DNA of 19,508 nt from an uncultured Bacilli bacterium (GTDB lineage Bacteria; Bacillota_I; Bacilli_A; RF39; UBA660), in contig CANRGQ010000021.1 of assembly GCA_947630195.1 (NCBI GenBank), positions 1 through 19,508 of the forward strand, read 5' to 3'. A model generated the notes under the pieces. It was not told the origin of the DNA. It was given only the letters and a program-made list of their open reading frames with translations, and made no database searches. Shown in pieces: positions 12,860 to 19,508 of the stretch. Position numbers and translations under genes: made by a program. Each line of letters begins with the position of its first letter. The first letter of the stretch is position 1.

Positions 12860-14232
12860 TATATTATCTTCACCAATAGAAAAATACTACTCACATTAAT
12901 TTTCTTTTTAATATTAAGACTTTTTAATTTTTCGGATGTAAATATTTCATATTTAGTTGTAAGTTCATTTAAGCCATTTTCCATAAAATTAACAATTAAT
13001 TCTAAATCATCCAAATAAATAGTATTATTTTCAATTTTAAAATAATAACTCTTTAAATCATTAATAACTTCTTGTTCATAGGAAATGTCTCTTAATAATT
13101 CCTCAGTTGTATCAAAATAATCGATTTCATTTTCAGTATATAATAATTTAAAATTACAAATGATATTATCATCATTAAGTTCAAAGTATAATCTTACTGT
13201 AGGTTTTACGGAAGATATTATATTTTTTAAATTATTACTTACTTTAAGATTATTTTTAATAATAGGCATAATACCTACATTAAATTTATTTAATTCTTCT
13301 TTTGTAAATTCCAAAGTAGTTAATTCATTTTCTTCTAAAGATTGTATTAACTTTTGATATCCTTTATTTAAATGATACATATTATTTTTATAAAAAACAT
13401 ACTCATAATCTTCAGTAACTTTTTCTAATTTAGAATAATCTACTTTTAATTTATATAAATCATCTTTTTTACTTAAACTTATATCAAATGGTAAATCACT
13501 TTTTATACCCTCAATTAAAATATCGTTATAATAAAATGTCTTATCCCTTAATTTATCTAACAATTTAGATAATCCTCTTTGCGAAAAACCAACATTATCA
13601 TAATTATATGAACCATTTTCAAAAATAATATCTAAAATATCTTGGTCTTCCGAAGAAAAATATGATTCTTCTGGATTAAATGTAAAATTAACTCCAAAAT
13701 AAACCTTTCCCTCACCATCTTCAACAGTTCTTTTAAAAGCATTATATTTTTGTCCTAAAGTATATAATTTATCATAACCCATTTTCATTTTAAGAGATAT
13801 GGATTGATAACTATAATTATAATAACTATATTCATTATTAGTTAAATATAAAACAAGATTAACTTTTTTTCTCACAATATTTTGATTATGAGAAAAAAGT
13901 TCAAGAATTCGTTTAGAAATACCTTTATTATCCATTTGATAATCATCAAATACCATAGAATTCATTATAGATGCTGGGATATGACTACATGAATGATATC
14001 TTTTAAAATCTGAACAATTACAATAAAATGTTCTTAATTTATCTTTAAATAAAGTAATTTTAACCGTGGCATTTTCTCCATAATAATTTTGAACTTTAAA
14101 AGTATAACCTTTTACCATATGTTCTTGACTTTCGGCGATTAAAGAAACATCTTCAAAATCAATGAATCTTGCTTCATTGAAATGTCTTTCTAAGATATAT
14201 CCTTTTAATTGTTCTAATAAATCACTTCTCAT
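12859..14232 (-). CDS. SWIM zinc-finger N-terminal part of a SNF2 helicase
   Basis: 457 aa. A SWIM domain is present: C71-N-C73 followed by C82-S-H84 (CxCx8CxH), preceded by VKGYTFKVQNYYGENATVKIT. The remainder (about 100-450) resembles the SNF2-associated beta-rich domain found between SWIM and motor in Bacillota helicases of about 1,000-1,100 aa. The C-terminal end INVSSIF-LLVKII departs from the family just where the -1 frame continues as FSIGEDNIMRYSFSID. So the last six residues are probably out of frame. Restoring the frame would give one protein of about 1,037 aa. The start ATG has GGAG with 5-base spacing and a strong promoter upstream. Confidence 0.85.
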   Translation of the reverse strand: MRSDLLEQLKGYILERHFNEARFIDFEDVSLIAESQEHMVKGYTFKVQNYYGENATVKITLFKDKLRTFYCNCSDFKRYHSCSHIPASIMNSMVFDDYQMDNKGISKRILELFSHNQNIVRKKVNLVLYLTNNEYSYYNYSYQSISLKMKMGYDKLYTLGQKYNAFKRTVEDGEGKVYFGVNFTFNPEESYFSSEDQDILDIIFENGSYNYDNVGFSQRGLSKLLDKLRDKTFYYNDILIEGIKSDLPFDISLSKKDDLYKLKVDYSKLEKVTEDYEYVFYKNNMYHLNKGYQKLIQSLEENELTTLEFTKEELNKFNVGIMPIIKNNLKVSNNLKNIISSVKPTVRLYFELNDDNIICNFKLLYTENEIDYFDTTEELLRDISYEQEVINDLKSYYFKIENNTIYLDDLELIVNFMENGLNELTTKYEIFTSEKLKSLNIKKKINVSSIFLLVKII

Positions 14233-14253
14233 TTTTGCTCCTTAATGAGTTAT

Positions 14254-14282
14254 ATTATAACATTTGTTTGCTATGATGTAAA
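14254..14282 (-). promoter_or_regulatory. Promoter of the SWIM/SNF2 gene
   Basis: Minus-strand TTTACA (14282-14277), exactly 17 bases, then TATAAT (14259-14254), with TG one base before the -10. An inverted repeat TTTGCT (14267-14272) / AGCAAA (14282-14287) overlaps the spacer and the -35 and could be an operator. Confidence 0.75.
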
Positions 14283-14297
14283 GCAAATTTGTTAATT

Positions 14298-15593
14298 TTA
14301 ACCAAAAAATTTTTTAGCCATTTCTTTTAGTTCATTTATTTTATTTATATAAATATCAAATTCTTCTTTAGATAAAATCCGGTAATATTTAAAAGGGCAA
14401 TTACCCTCTTCTAATAGAAAAGAATAAGTATCATTCATTTCATTAATATTAACAACTTCAATAACATTACCTTCTCTATTTATAACTAAATAATATTTTT
14501 GATTGTTTTCATTTTTTAAAATAGTCATTGGGACAAAATCTTCAATACTTCTTTGGCCTGTTAATTGAGCTTTTTTAGTCATTCCTTTACTTTCTTCAAT
14601 CCTCATCTTTTTAGGCATACTTAAAAGTTTAGCATTCTTTAAAATTTCTTCACGACTTGCACATCTTCTTATTTTACTATTTTCTATAACCTTATCTTTT
14701 CTTAAGACAACTTGCGAAAAATAAGTTTTGTAAAAACCTTTTTTGACTTGAATACTCGTTGTATTATACATTAAAGCATCATTGGAATATACTTGATAAG
14801 CATATAAATAATCCTCTTTTTCATCATATACATAATACATCTTAGCATTATAATCAATAAGGGCTCCAATTCGTAAAGATTTACTCTCTTTATTTTGTTC
14901 TAGTTTTTCTTTGAACTTATTAATAATTACTATTTCACCAGAATTAAAGGTATCAACTAAATCATATTGGGATTTAATTTTTATCTTTTCTTCATGAGTA
15001 AAATCAAAATTATAATAAGTATTATTTATTAAAATACTATTATGTTTATTTATAACTTTCTTTAAAGGATAACAATATAAATATCTTTTATTCAATGAAT
15101 GTATATAATATCTAATATCATTTTGCTCTATTACATCTCCTACTGATATTTTATAATCCAAATATTTCTTTTCAATATATGGTTTTATTTTATATCTACT
15201 ATTTAGAAGAATATATAATTGTTTCTTCACTGAATTAAGATCATTTTCTTTTAAATGACCAATTATTTCGACAAATTGAATTTCTTGAAGTCTATATGTT
15301 TTGGTACAATTTATGTAAGTATTCTTGGACATATTATAATTAAATCTACCAATAGGATAGTAAGCCATTTTCCATTCAACTTCTTCATGAGGATTACTAG
15401 TACATTCTAAAGCATATACTTTCCCGTTTTCTTTTTTTATAATAACATATGGACTTTCTTGATGCCCTTTTTTAATTTTATTTTTTTCTTCTTCAGTTTT
15501 ATATCTTTTAGCCCAGATAATATCACCAACATTTAAAAAAGATAAGTCATTACCTCTTACCTCAATTAATTTTCTTATAAATTCCCTTAACAT
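14298..15593 (-). CDS. PemK/MazF-like N-terminal domain protein with repeated beta modules
   Basis: 431 aa. Residues 20-67 (LNVGDIIWAKRY, a basic insert with HQESPYVIIKK, GKVYALECTSNP) have the order of the PemK/MazF SH3-like barrel: a G-D-I-I/V-W start, then a P-x-V-I strand. Similar modules recur: ISVGDVIEQNDIRYYIHS with YLYCYPLKK at about 149-180, LRIGALIDYNAKMYYVYD with DYLYAYQV at about 240-270, and probably a fourth at 355-420. A single MazF toxin is about 110 aa, so this is a multi-barrel protein and no antitoxin gene adjoins it. No signal peptide or membrane segment. A nucleic-acid-binding role is plausible. Start ATG at 15593 has GGGGGG with 6-base spacing. Confidence 0.6.
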   Translation of the reverse strand: MLREFIRKLIEVRGNDLSFLNVGDIIWAKRYKTEEEKNKIKKGHQESPYVIIKKENGKVYALECTSNPHEEVEWKMAYYPIGRFNYNMSKNTYINCTKTYRLQEIQFVEIIGHLKENDLNSVKKQLYILLNSRYKIKPYIEKKYLDYKISVGDVIEQNDIRYYIHSLNKRYLYCYPLKKVINKHNSILINNTYYNFDFTHEEKIKIKSQYDLVDTFNSGEIVIINKFKEKLEQNKESKSLRIGALIDYNAKMYYVYDEKEDYLYAYQVYSNDALMYNTTSIQVKKGFYKTYFSQVVLRKDKVIENSKIRRCASREEILKNAKLLSMPKKMRIEESKGMTKKAQLTGQRSIEDFVPMTILKNENNQKYYLVINREGNVIEVVNINEMNDTYSFLLEEGNCPFKYYRILSKEEFDIYINKINELKEMAKKFFG

Positions 15594-15690
15594 ATCAAAC
15601 CCCCCTTGTTATTTTAATGATATCATAAATGATATACATAATCAATCCATAATATGCAAACTTTACACAATTTTTTTCGATGATACGTGT
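15594..15690 (-). promoter_or_regulatory. Promoter region of the MazF-like gene, with palindrome
   Basis: The region between the divergent genes carries two overlapping minus-strand promoter candidates: TTGCAT-17-TATATC and TTGATT-17-TATCAT. A perfect palindrome ATATCAT-AA-ATGATAT (15619-15634) covers the -10 area of both and may be a repressor site. The assignment of the functional promoter is uncertain. Confidence 0.4.
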
Positions 15691-15696
15691 TATAAT
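15688..15696 (+). promoter_or_regulatory. Extended -10 of the plus-strand acyltransferase gene
   Basis: TGTTATAAT (15688-15696) is a full extended -10. The -35 region is only T-rich. It lies 22 bases before the ATG at 15719, and GGGAGG with 4-base spacing precedes that start. Confidence 0.6.
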
Positions 15697-15718
15697 ATTT
15701 ATGTATTAGGGAGGAAGT

Positions 15719-16477
15719 ATGAATAAAATATATTATTATAAATCTTTTGATGATGAATTTATTACTTCAAAAAAGCAAAATTATAAATTAAAAAATAATT
15801 ATAAATGGATTCACCATAATTTATTTTATAAAATACTTTCCTATATTCTTTATTATTTAGTATTATTATTTTCTCTTATTTATACCAAATTATTTTTACA
15901 CGTTACGATTAAAAATAAAAAGATTTTAAAAAAAGATAAAGGTTATTTTATCTATTCTAATCATACCCAAATGCTCGGAGATGTTTTTAATCCCTTCTTA
16001 GTAAATTTTCCCCATCACCCCTTTATCATATGTAGTCCTTCAAACTTAGGAATACCCATTATAGGTAAAATTCTTCCGATGGCGGGAGCCTTACCAATCC
16101 CTGATAATATTCATGACATGGTTAAATTTAAAGAAGCTATCAACTATCACAATAAAAAAGGGCATCCAATTGTGATATACCCCGAAGCTCATCTTTGGCC
16201 TTATGCTACATTTATTAGAGAATACCCCCCTACTTCTTTTCATTTTCCAGTTGAGGCAAAAAGTAATGTCTATGTTTCAACCACTACTTACACTAAGTCT
16301 AAATTTTATAAAAAGCCCAAGATAACTGTTTATATTGATGGACCATTTAAAATAGATGAAAATAAAACTAAAAAAGAAAATATGAAAAAACTTCATGATG
16401 AAGTCTATAAGAGCATGGTTAAAAGAAGCAAGTTAAATAACTATGCTTATATTACATATAAAAAGAAAGATAACTAA
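15719..16477 (+). CDS. PlsC-type 1-acyl-glycerol-3-phosphate acyltransferase-like protein
   Basis: 252 aa. One membrane helix at about 35-60 (LFYKILSYILYYLVLLFSLIYTKLFL) anchors it, followed by the acyltransferase fold. SNHTQMLGD contains the catalytic His82 with Asp88 at H-x5-D instead of the usual H-x4-D. Further motifs are LPMAGALPIP and YPEAHLW (154-160, the block III P-E-G/A site). This variant is typical of a divergent PlsC branch in Bacillota. It would acylate a lysophospholipid or glycolipid at the inner face of the membrane. It is the only plus-strand protein gene. It converges with the next acyltransferase, sharing 4 bases at their ends, so transcripts may overlap. Confidence 0.8.
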   Translation: MNKIYYYKSFDDEFITSKKQNYKLKNNYKWIHHNLFYKILSYILYYLVLLFSLIYTKLFLHVTIKNKKILKKDKGYFIYSNHTQMLGDVFNPFLVNFPHHPFIICSPSNLGIPIIGKILPMAGALPIPDNIHDMVKFKEAINYHNKKGHPIVIYPEAHLWPYATFIREYPPTSFHFPVEAKSNVYVSTTTYTKSKFYKKPKITVYIDGPFKIDENKTKKENMKKLHDEVYKSMVKRSKLNNYAYITYKKKDN

Positions 16478-17334
16478 TCTTTCTTGTAGCCGGCAATATC
16501 TTCATAAGAGAAAGTATAATCTAATTTTTTATGATAGCACTTTTCATAGGCTTCTTTTTTTTGCTTATAATCAATCTCCGCCATTATTTTACTATTTTCT
16601 CTTACCGATTTTTTAGAATCAGGATATATTGGTTTTAATACATGCACAATATATTTAACCTCTTTAAATTCATCATTATCATCTTTATCGGTATCTCTTA
16701 TTTCCGTAAAACAAGAAATAATTGGTTTACCAGCTTCAGCTGCAAATTGATAGGCTCCTCTTTTACAAGGACGAGGTTTCCGATAATTAAACCACATTTC
16801 TTCTTCCGGGTATATTAAAACATAATTATTTTTATTTAACACTTTTTTTAACTCCGGAATAAATGTCTTAATAATATAATTTGGTCCCTTACATAAAGGA
16901 ATAATATTAATACTATTCATTAAATAACCAATAATGCCTGGCATGGCTAAATTAGTTTCTTGACTAACAACATAGAAATTTTTTCGATATCTTTTTTTAA
17001 TTAATTTTCTAATAGCCATATTATCTAAAGGATTAAAGTGATTACTTGTTACAATCGCTCCTTCATTAATATCTTTAAGATTATCAAGTCCTTCAATCTC
17101 TATCGATTTATTTAATTTAAGCCCAATGATATCCACAAAAAGATAGGCAAAACGGCTTTCTAAAAAGTAAGCTATCTTATGTTTTCTAATGCCATAAAAT
17201 CTATCTAAGGCTCTATTAACTTCTTTTTCACTTAGATGAGGATCATTAACTTCAACTTTTTTGTTAAGTTCACCTTCCTTAACATTTTTCTTAATATTCT
17301 CAATTACGGCCTTTTTACTACCACCAATAACCAT
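16474..17334 (-). CDS. PlsC-type acyltransferase, second copy
   Basis: 286 aa. An N-terminal charged region (1-60) precedes a classic acyltransferase domain. It has SNHFNPLDN (H99 and D104, canonical H-x4-D), then SINIIPLCKG, YPEEEMW (175-181) and KRGAYQFAAEAGKPIISCF. It shares the YPE-x-x-W block with the plus-strand gene but is otherwise divergent. The substrate is unknown; acylation of a glycerophosphate or glycolipid intermediate is expected. It is last in a run PPTase-GT8-GT8-PlsC with an 8-base gap to the GT8 gene. AGAGG lies 5 bases before the ATG. The operon suggests assembly of an acylated glycolipid or surface glycan. Confidence 0.85.
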   Translation of the reverse strand: MVIGGSKKAVIENIKKNVKEGELNKKVEVNDPHLSEKEVNRALDRFYGIRKHKIAYFLESRFAYLFVDIIGLKLNKSIEIEGLDNLKDINEGAIVTSNHFNPLDNMAIRKLIKKRYRKNFYVVSQETNLAMPGIIGYLMNSINIIPLCKGPNYIIKTFIPELKKVLNKNNYVLIYPEEEMWFNYRKPRPCKRGAYQFAAEAGKPIISCFTEIRDTDKDDNDEFKEVKYIVHVLKPIYPDSKKSVRENSKIMAEIDYKQKKEAYEKCYHKKLDYTFSYEDIAGYKKD

Positions 17335-17342
17335 AAGTACCT

Positions 17343-18296
17343 CTATATTCTTCTTTCTAGTTTTTTCTCAAAAACCGTTTTAAAAGTAACTTCATTATGC
17401 ATTATTTCCCTAGCTCTATTTACTAAGTTTTCGAGCATTCTTTGGTCTTCTTCTTGCATTTCTTTGGTAAAGTTTTCTTTTTCTTTTAATATATCTTCTT
17501 TAAATAAAGAAATATTTGCATATTTCCAAAAATATTCTTCATAATCAATATTATCATAATGCCAAGGTTTAAAAAATAAATTATAATGAATTATTTTAGG
17601 GTTATCAAATACTAACGCTCCATTTGTAGGCATGGCGTCCCATTCATTAGATAAATGAAGTATTTTACCATAAGCCATGGCATTAATATAATCTTGGTCC
17701 GGACAAACATTATCAAAATGATATTTATTAAGTAAATATAAGAAATGATTTTCAAAATCTACTTCTCTTAACTTTTTCATATTCATAAGTAATACTCCGG
17801 AATTAATATATTCCTTGATACTAACCCCGGCATTAAGACGGAAATATTCACATAATATTTCATTATCTTGACAAGATATATCCGTACATCCTCCAAATAA
17901 GTTGTCTTTTAAATCAATGTTATATAATTCGGAAATATCTCCAGGAATACAAGTATCACTATCAATATAAATAGCTTTATCATATTCCGGAAACATAGAG
18001 GGAATAAAAATTCTAAAATAAATAGTTAAAGTAAATATATCGGTTCTAAGTAAATTTTCTTTCCTATTCGTAATACTTTCTAAACTATTGGCCATTTCCG
18101 TAAAAATTATTTTGGCATAATCTGTTTCTAAAGTTTTTAGCTTATTTATAGCATCTTCCGTAATTGATTCATAAACAACGTGAATATGATAATTATAATC
18201 TTTGGAGGCATTCTCAATTAAAGAAGCTATGGCTACCGATAAATAAGGAGCATATCCCGCATCTATTGTAAAAAATATAGGTATTATTGGTTTCAT
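17343..18296 (-). CDS. Glycosyltransferase family 8
   Basis: 317 aa. GT-A fold GT8 enzyme: FFTIDAGYAPYLSVAIASL at the N-terminus, the metal-binding D112-S-D114 in AIYIDSDTCIPGD, INSGVLLMNM, CPDQDYINAM, and the terminal HYNLFFKPWH that closes over the nucleotide sugar. GT8 enzymes transfer glucose or galactose from UDP- or related donors; the acceptor is not visible. The C-terminal tail of about 60 residues is charged and helical (KEKENFTKEMQEEDQRM), possibly a membrane- or partner-contact helix. The ATG follows the previous stop with no gap, with AAAGGATG inside the previous gene. Confidence 0.92.
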   Translation of the reverse strand: MKPIIPIFFTIDAGYAPYLSVAIASLIENASKDYNYHIHVVYESITEDAINKLKTLETDYAKIIFTEMANSLESITNRKENLLRTDIFTLTIYFRIFIPSMFPEYDKAIYIDSDTCIPGDISELYNIDLKDNLFGGCTDISCQDNEILCEYFRLNAGVSIKEYINSGVLLMNMKKLREVDFENHFLYLLNKYHFDNVCPDQDYINAMAYGKILHLSNEWDAMPTNGALVFDNPKIIHYNLFFKPWHYDNIDYEEYFWKYANISLFKEDILKEKENFTKEMQEEDQRMLENLVNRAREIMHNEVTFKTVFEKKLERRI

Positions 18297-19121
18297 TTAT
18301 TTCATCCTTTCCATTACTTTTTGATATTCCTCTAAAACATCATCAAAGACATGTATTTTTAAAGTGTTATGTACCTCTTCTATATGCCAAGGTTTAATTG
18401 TTTGCGTTCTAAATCTAGGCCAAAATTTAAATGTTGTACTAAAATGTCTAAAAACAGTATCTTTGGTAAGTTCAATTTGTTCATTATATATTCTATCGAC
18501 AATTAATTTATCTTTAACATACCAATTAAGGGCTGATTGGTCTGGCAAAAGCATTTTATTGTGACTACATAACTCCCGACACTTTTTAAATAATTCTCTT
18601 TCTTTAATTAAAGGCATATTTAAAAGTAAAACACCAGAATTCATATAATCTCTTTTTAGTAAATTCTTTTTATAAACATGACAGCCATAATAATCTAAGG
18701 CTCCGATGAGTTCATAAGAAGAATTATCCATATCATACAAGCTATGTGGGTCTTTTAAACATACCACATCATTATCTAAATATAAAATCTTATCAGGCAT
18801 ATCGAGAACTAAATCAGCATATAAACGAAGCATACAATATGGAGTAAAATGGGTATTATTGTTAGCTTTAGGAATGTTTTCATTAAATATATCCGTAATA
18901 TCAATTAATTTAATAAAACTTTTTTTATTTTTTTCTTTAATTATCTTTTCTAATACTTTGATATTTTCTTCCTTTAAAGGTTTATAAACTTTTTTCTTTT
19001 TTTTATATTTCATCGTAAAAATATAAATATGTATATTATCTTTGGTATTTTTTAAAATTGATAATACGGATATAACTAAACCATCTAATATATTAGCATC
19101 CCCACAGTACAATATATTCAT
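18297..19121 (-). CDS. Glycosyltransferase family 8
   Basis: 274 aa. NILYCGDANILDGLVISVLSI begins the Rossmann-like GT-A domain, D116-N-D118 in ILYLDNDVV is the DxD site, then YMNSGVLLLNM, LLPDQSALNWY and a C-terminal TIKPWH. It is clearly a GT8 but only distantly similar to its neighbour, so the two probably add different sugars or linkages to one product. A lysine-rich stretch (KKKKK at 40-44) is in a loop. It starts 1 base after the phosphopantetheinyl transferase stop and ends directly at the next GT8 start, so the three genes form one operon. Confidence 0.92.
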   Translation of the reverse strand: MNILYCGDANILDGLVISVLSILKNTKDNIHIYIFTMKYKKKKKVYKPLKEENIKVLEKIIKEKNKKSFIKLIDITDIFNENIPKANNNTHFTPYCMLRLYADLVLDMPDKILYLDNDVVCLKDPHSLYDMDNSSYELIGALDYYGCHVYKKNLLKRDYMNSGVLLLNMPLIKERELFKKCRELCSHNKMLLPDQSALNWYVKDKLIVDRIYNEQIELTKDTVFRHFSTTFKFWPRFRTQTIKPWHIEEVHNTLKIHVFDDVLEEYQKVMERMK

Positions 19122-19122
19122 T

Positions 19123-19508
19123 TTATAACTCCTTTACTTCATCTCCATATATAGCTATATAATAATCTTGATATTTTTTTATCTTGTATTTTTTAAGCTT
19201 TAAAGTATCAACATTCTTAAGACCATAAGATAAACCCATTCCTAAGTATTTAACATAACTTTCTTTTTTAACCCAAAGTTTTGTAAAATCTTCCGCATTT
19301 TTAATAAGCTTCTTTTCTTCATCATTTGCTATTTTATTTAAAACACGTTTCTTAAAAGTTATTTTTTCAATATCTATTCCAACTTCTTTTTTAGATGTTA
19401 CTAACACCGTATAATTATCTTTATGGCTAATATTAAAATAGATTGCATTATTCTTTAAATAAGGTTTACCATATTCATTATAGATTATTTCCTCATCTAT
19501 ATCATTTT
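19123..19508 (-). CDS. Sfp-type 4'-phosphopantetheinyl transferase (5' end cut by the window)
   Basis: About 128 codons are visible; the reading frame is open to the window edge, so the N-terminus lies outside. The GTG at 19407 is internal, not a start. Motifs in order: YGKPYLKNN, FNISHKDNYTV (the conserved His), EVGIDIEKI (G-x-D-x-E metal/CoA site), and LWVKKESYVKYLGMGL (W-x-x-K-E-S/A-x-x-K). This family moves phosphopantetheine from CoA to acyl or peptidyl carrier proteins in the cytoplasm. No carrier protein gene is in the window. It is the first visible gene of the operon with the two GT8 enzymes and the acyltransferase, so it may serve a lipid or surface-polymer pathway. Confidence 0.88.
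   Translation of the reverse strand, partial: NDIDEEIIYNEYGKPYLKNNAIYFNISHKDNYTVLVTSKKEVGIDIEKITFKKRVLNKIANDEEKKLIKNAEDFTKLWVKKESYVKYLGMGLSYGLKNVDTLKLKKYKIKKYQDYYIAIYGDEVKEL

Noticed and set aside
12859..12900. Programmed -1 frameshift in the SWIM/SNF2 gene
   Set aside because: The T run is only five long, the heptamer does not fit X-XXY-YYZ well in the zero frame, and no stimulatory structure was seen; mutation or sequencing indel is simpler.
1..19508. CRISPR array, insertion sequence or rRNA
   Set aside because: No regularly spaced repeats, transposase or rRNA-like sequence was seen on either strand.

Overview
The window is very AT-rich (well under one third G+C by eye). It has strong Shine-Dalgarno sites of the AGGAGG type, Gram-positive style promoters that often carry an extended -10 (TGnTATAAT), and mostly TAA or TAG stops. 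Tryptophan is read from TGG (for example W10 and W14 of leuS), so this is the standard genetic code and not a UGA-Trp Mollicute. Gene content (bacterial LeuS, SWIM/SNF2 helicase, YkgJ-like Cys cluster, PlsC-type acyltransferases with GT8 glycosyltransferases) fits a low-GC Bacillota, plausibly an uncultured Bacilli or Erysipelotrichia-like gut lineage. The lineage is inference; no 16S gene is present.

Layout. A tRNA-Gly(UCC) with its own promoter and terminator lies at 184-257 on +. Almost everything else is on -; the one + strand protein gene is the acyltransferase at 15719. Reading leftwards from the right edge (the direction of - strand transcription): a glycolipid or cell-surface cluster at 19508-16474 (Sfp-type phosphopantetheinyl transferase cut by the edge, two GT8 glycosyltransferases, a PlsC-like acyltransferase) meets a convergent second acyltransferase at 15719-16477. 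Then come a large protein with a PemK/MazF-like N-terminus and repeated beta modules (15593-14298), a SWIM/SNF2 helicase that looks split by one base (14232-11120), a YkgJ-like gene coupled to an unknown gene (11009-9793), a membrane protein overlapping leuS (9690-6903), and two unrelated 5'-nucleotidase-type enzymes, HD then HAD (6834-5561).

The most unusual part is 5553-2551. A promoter leads to a leader with a 21-codon ORF. This leader contains four complementary segments able to form mutually exclusive hairpins, the last a strong intrinsic terminator placed just before the ribosome binding site of the first structural gene. Behind this attenuator are two adjoining paralogous genes. One is a calcineurin-like metallophosphoesterase with most of its catalytic motifs. 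The other has lost essentially every metal ligand and should be a pseudoenzyme. A small XRE regulator, a 12-bp perfect palindrome and a transglutaminase-like gene follow. The arrangement reads as a translation-sensing switch on an enzyme/pseudoenzyme pair, possibly a stress or defence module; that function is inference.

The left end (378-2449) carries two poorly recognisable genes, one with features of a restriction-type nuclease, beside the tRNA-Gly. A 19-bp inverted near-copy of the tRNA anticodon region sits between tRNA and nuclease gene, hinting at past recombination at this tRNA locus.
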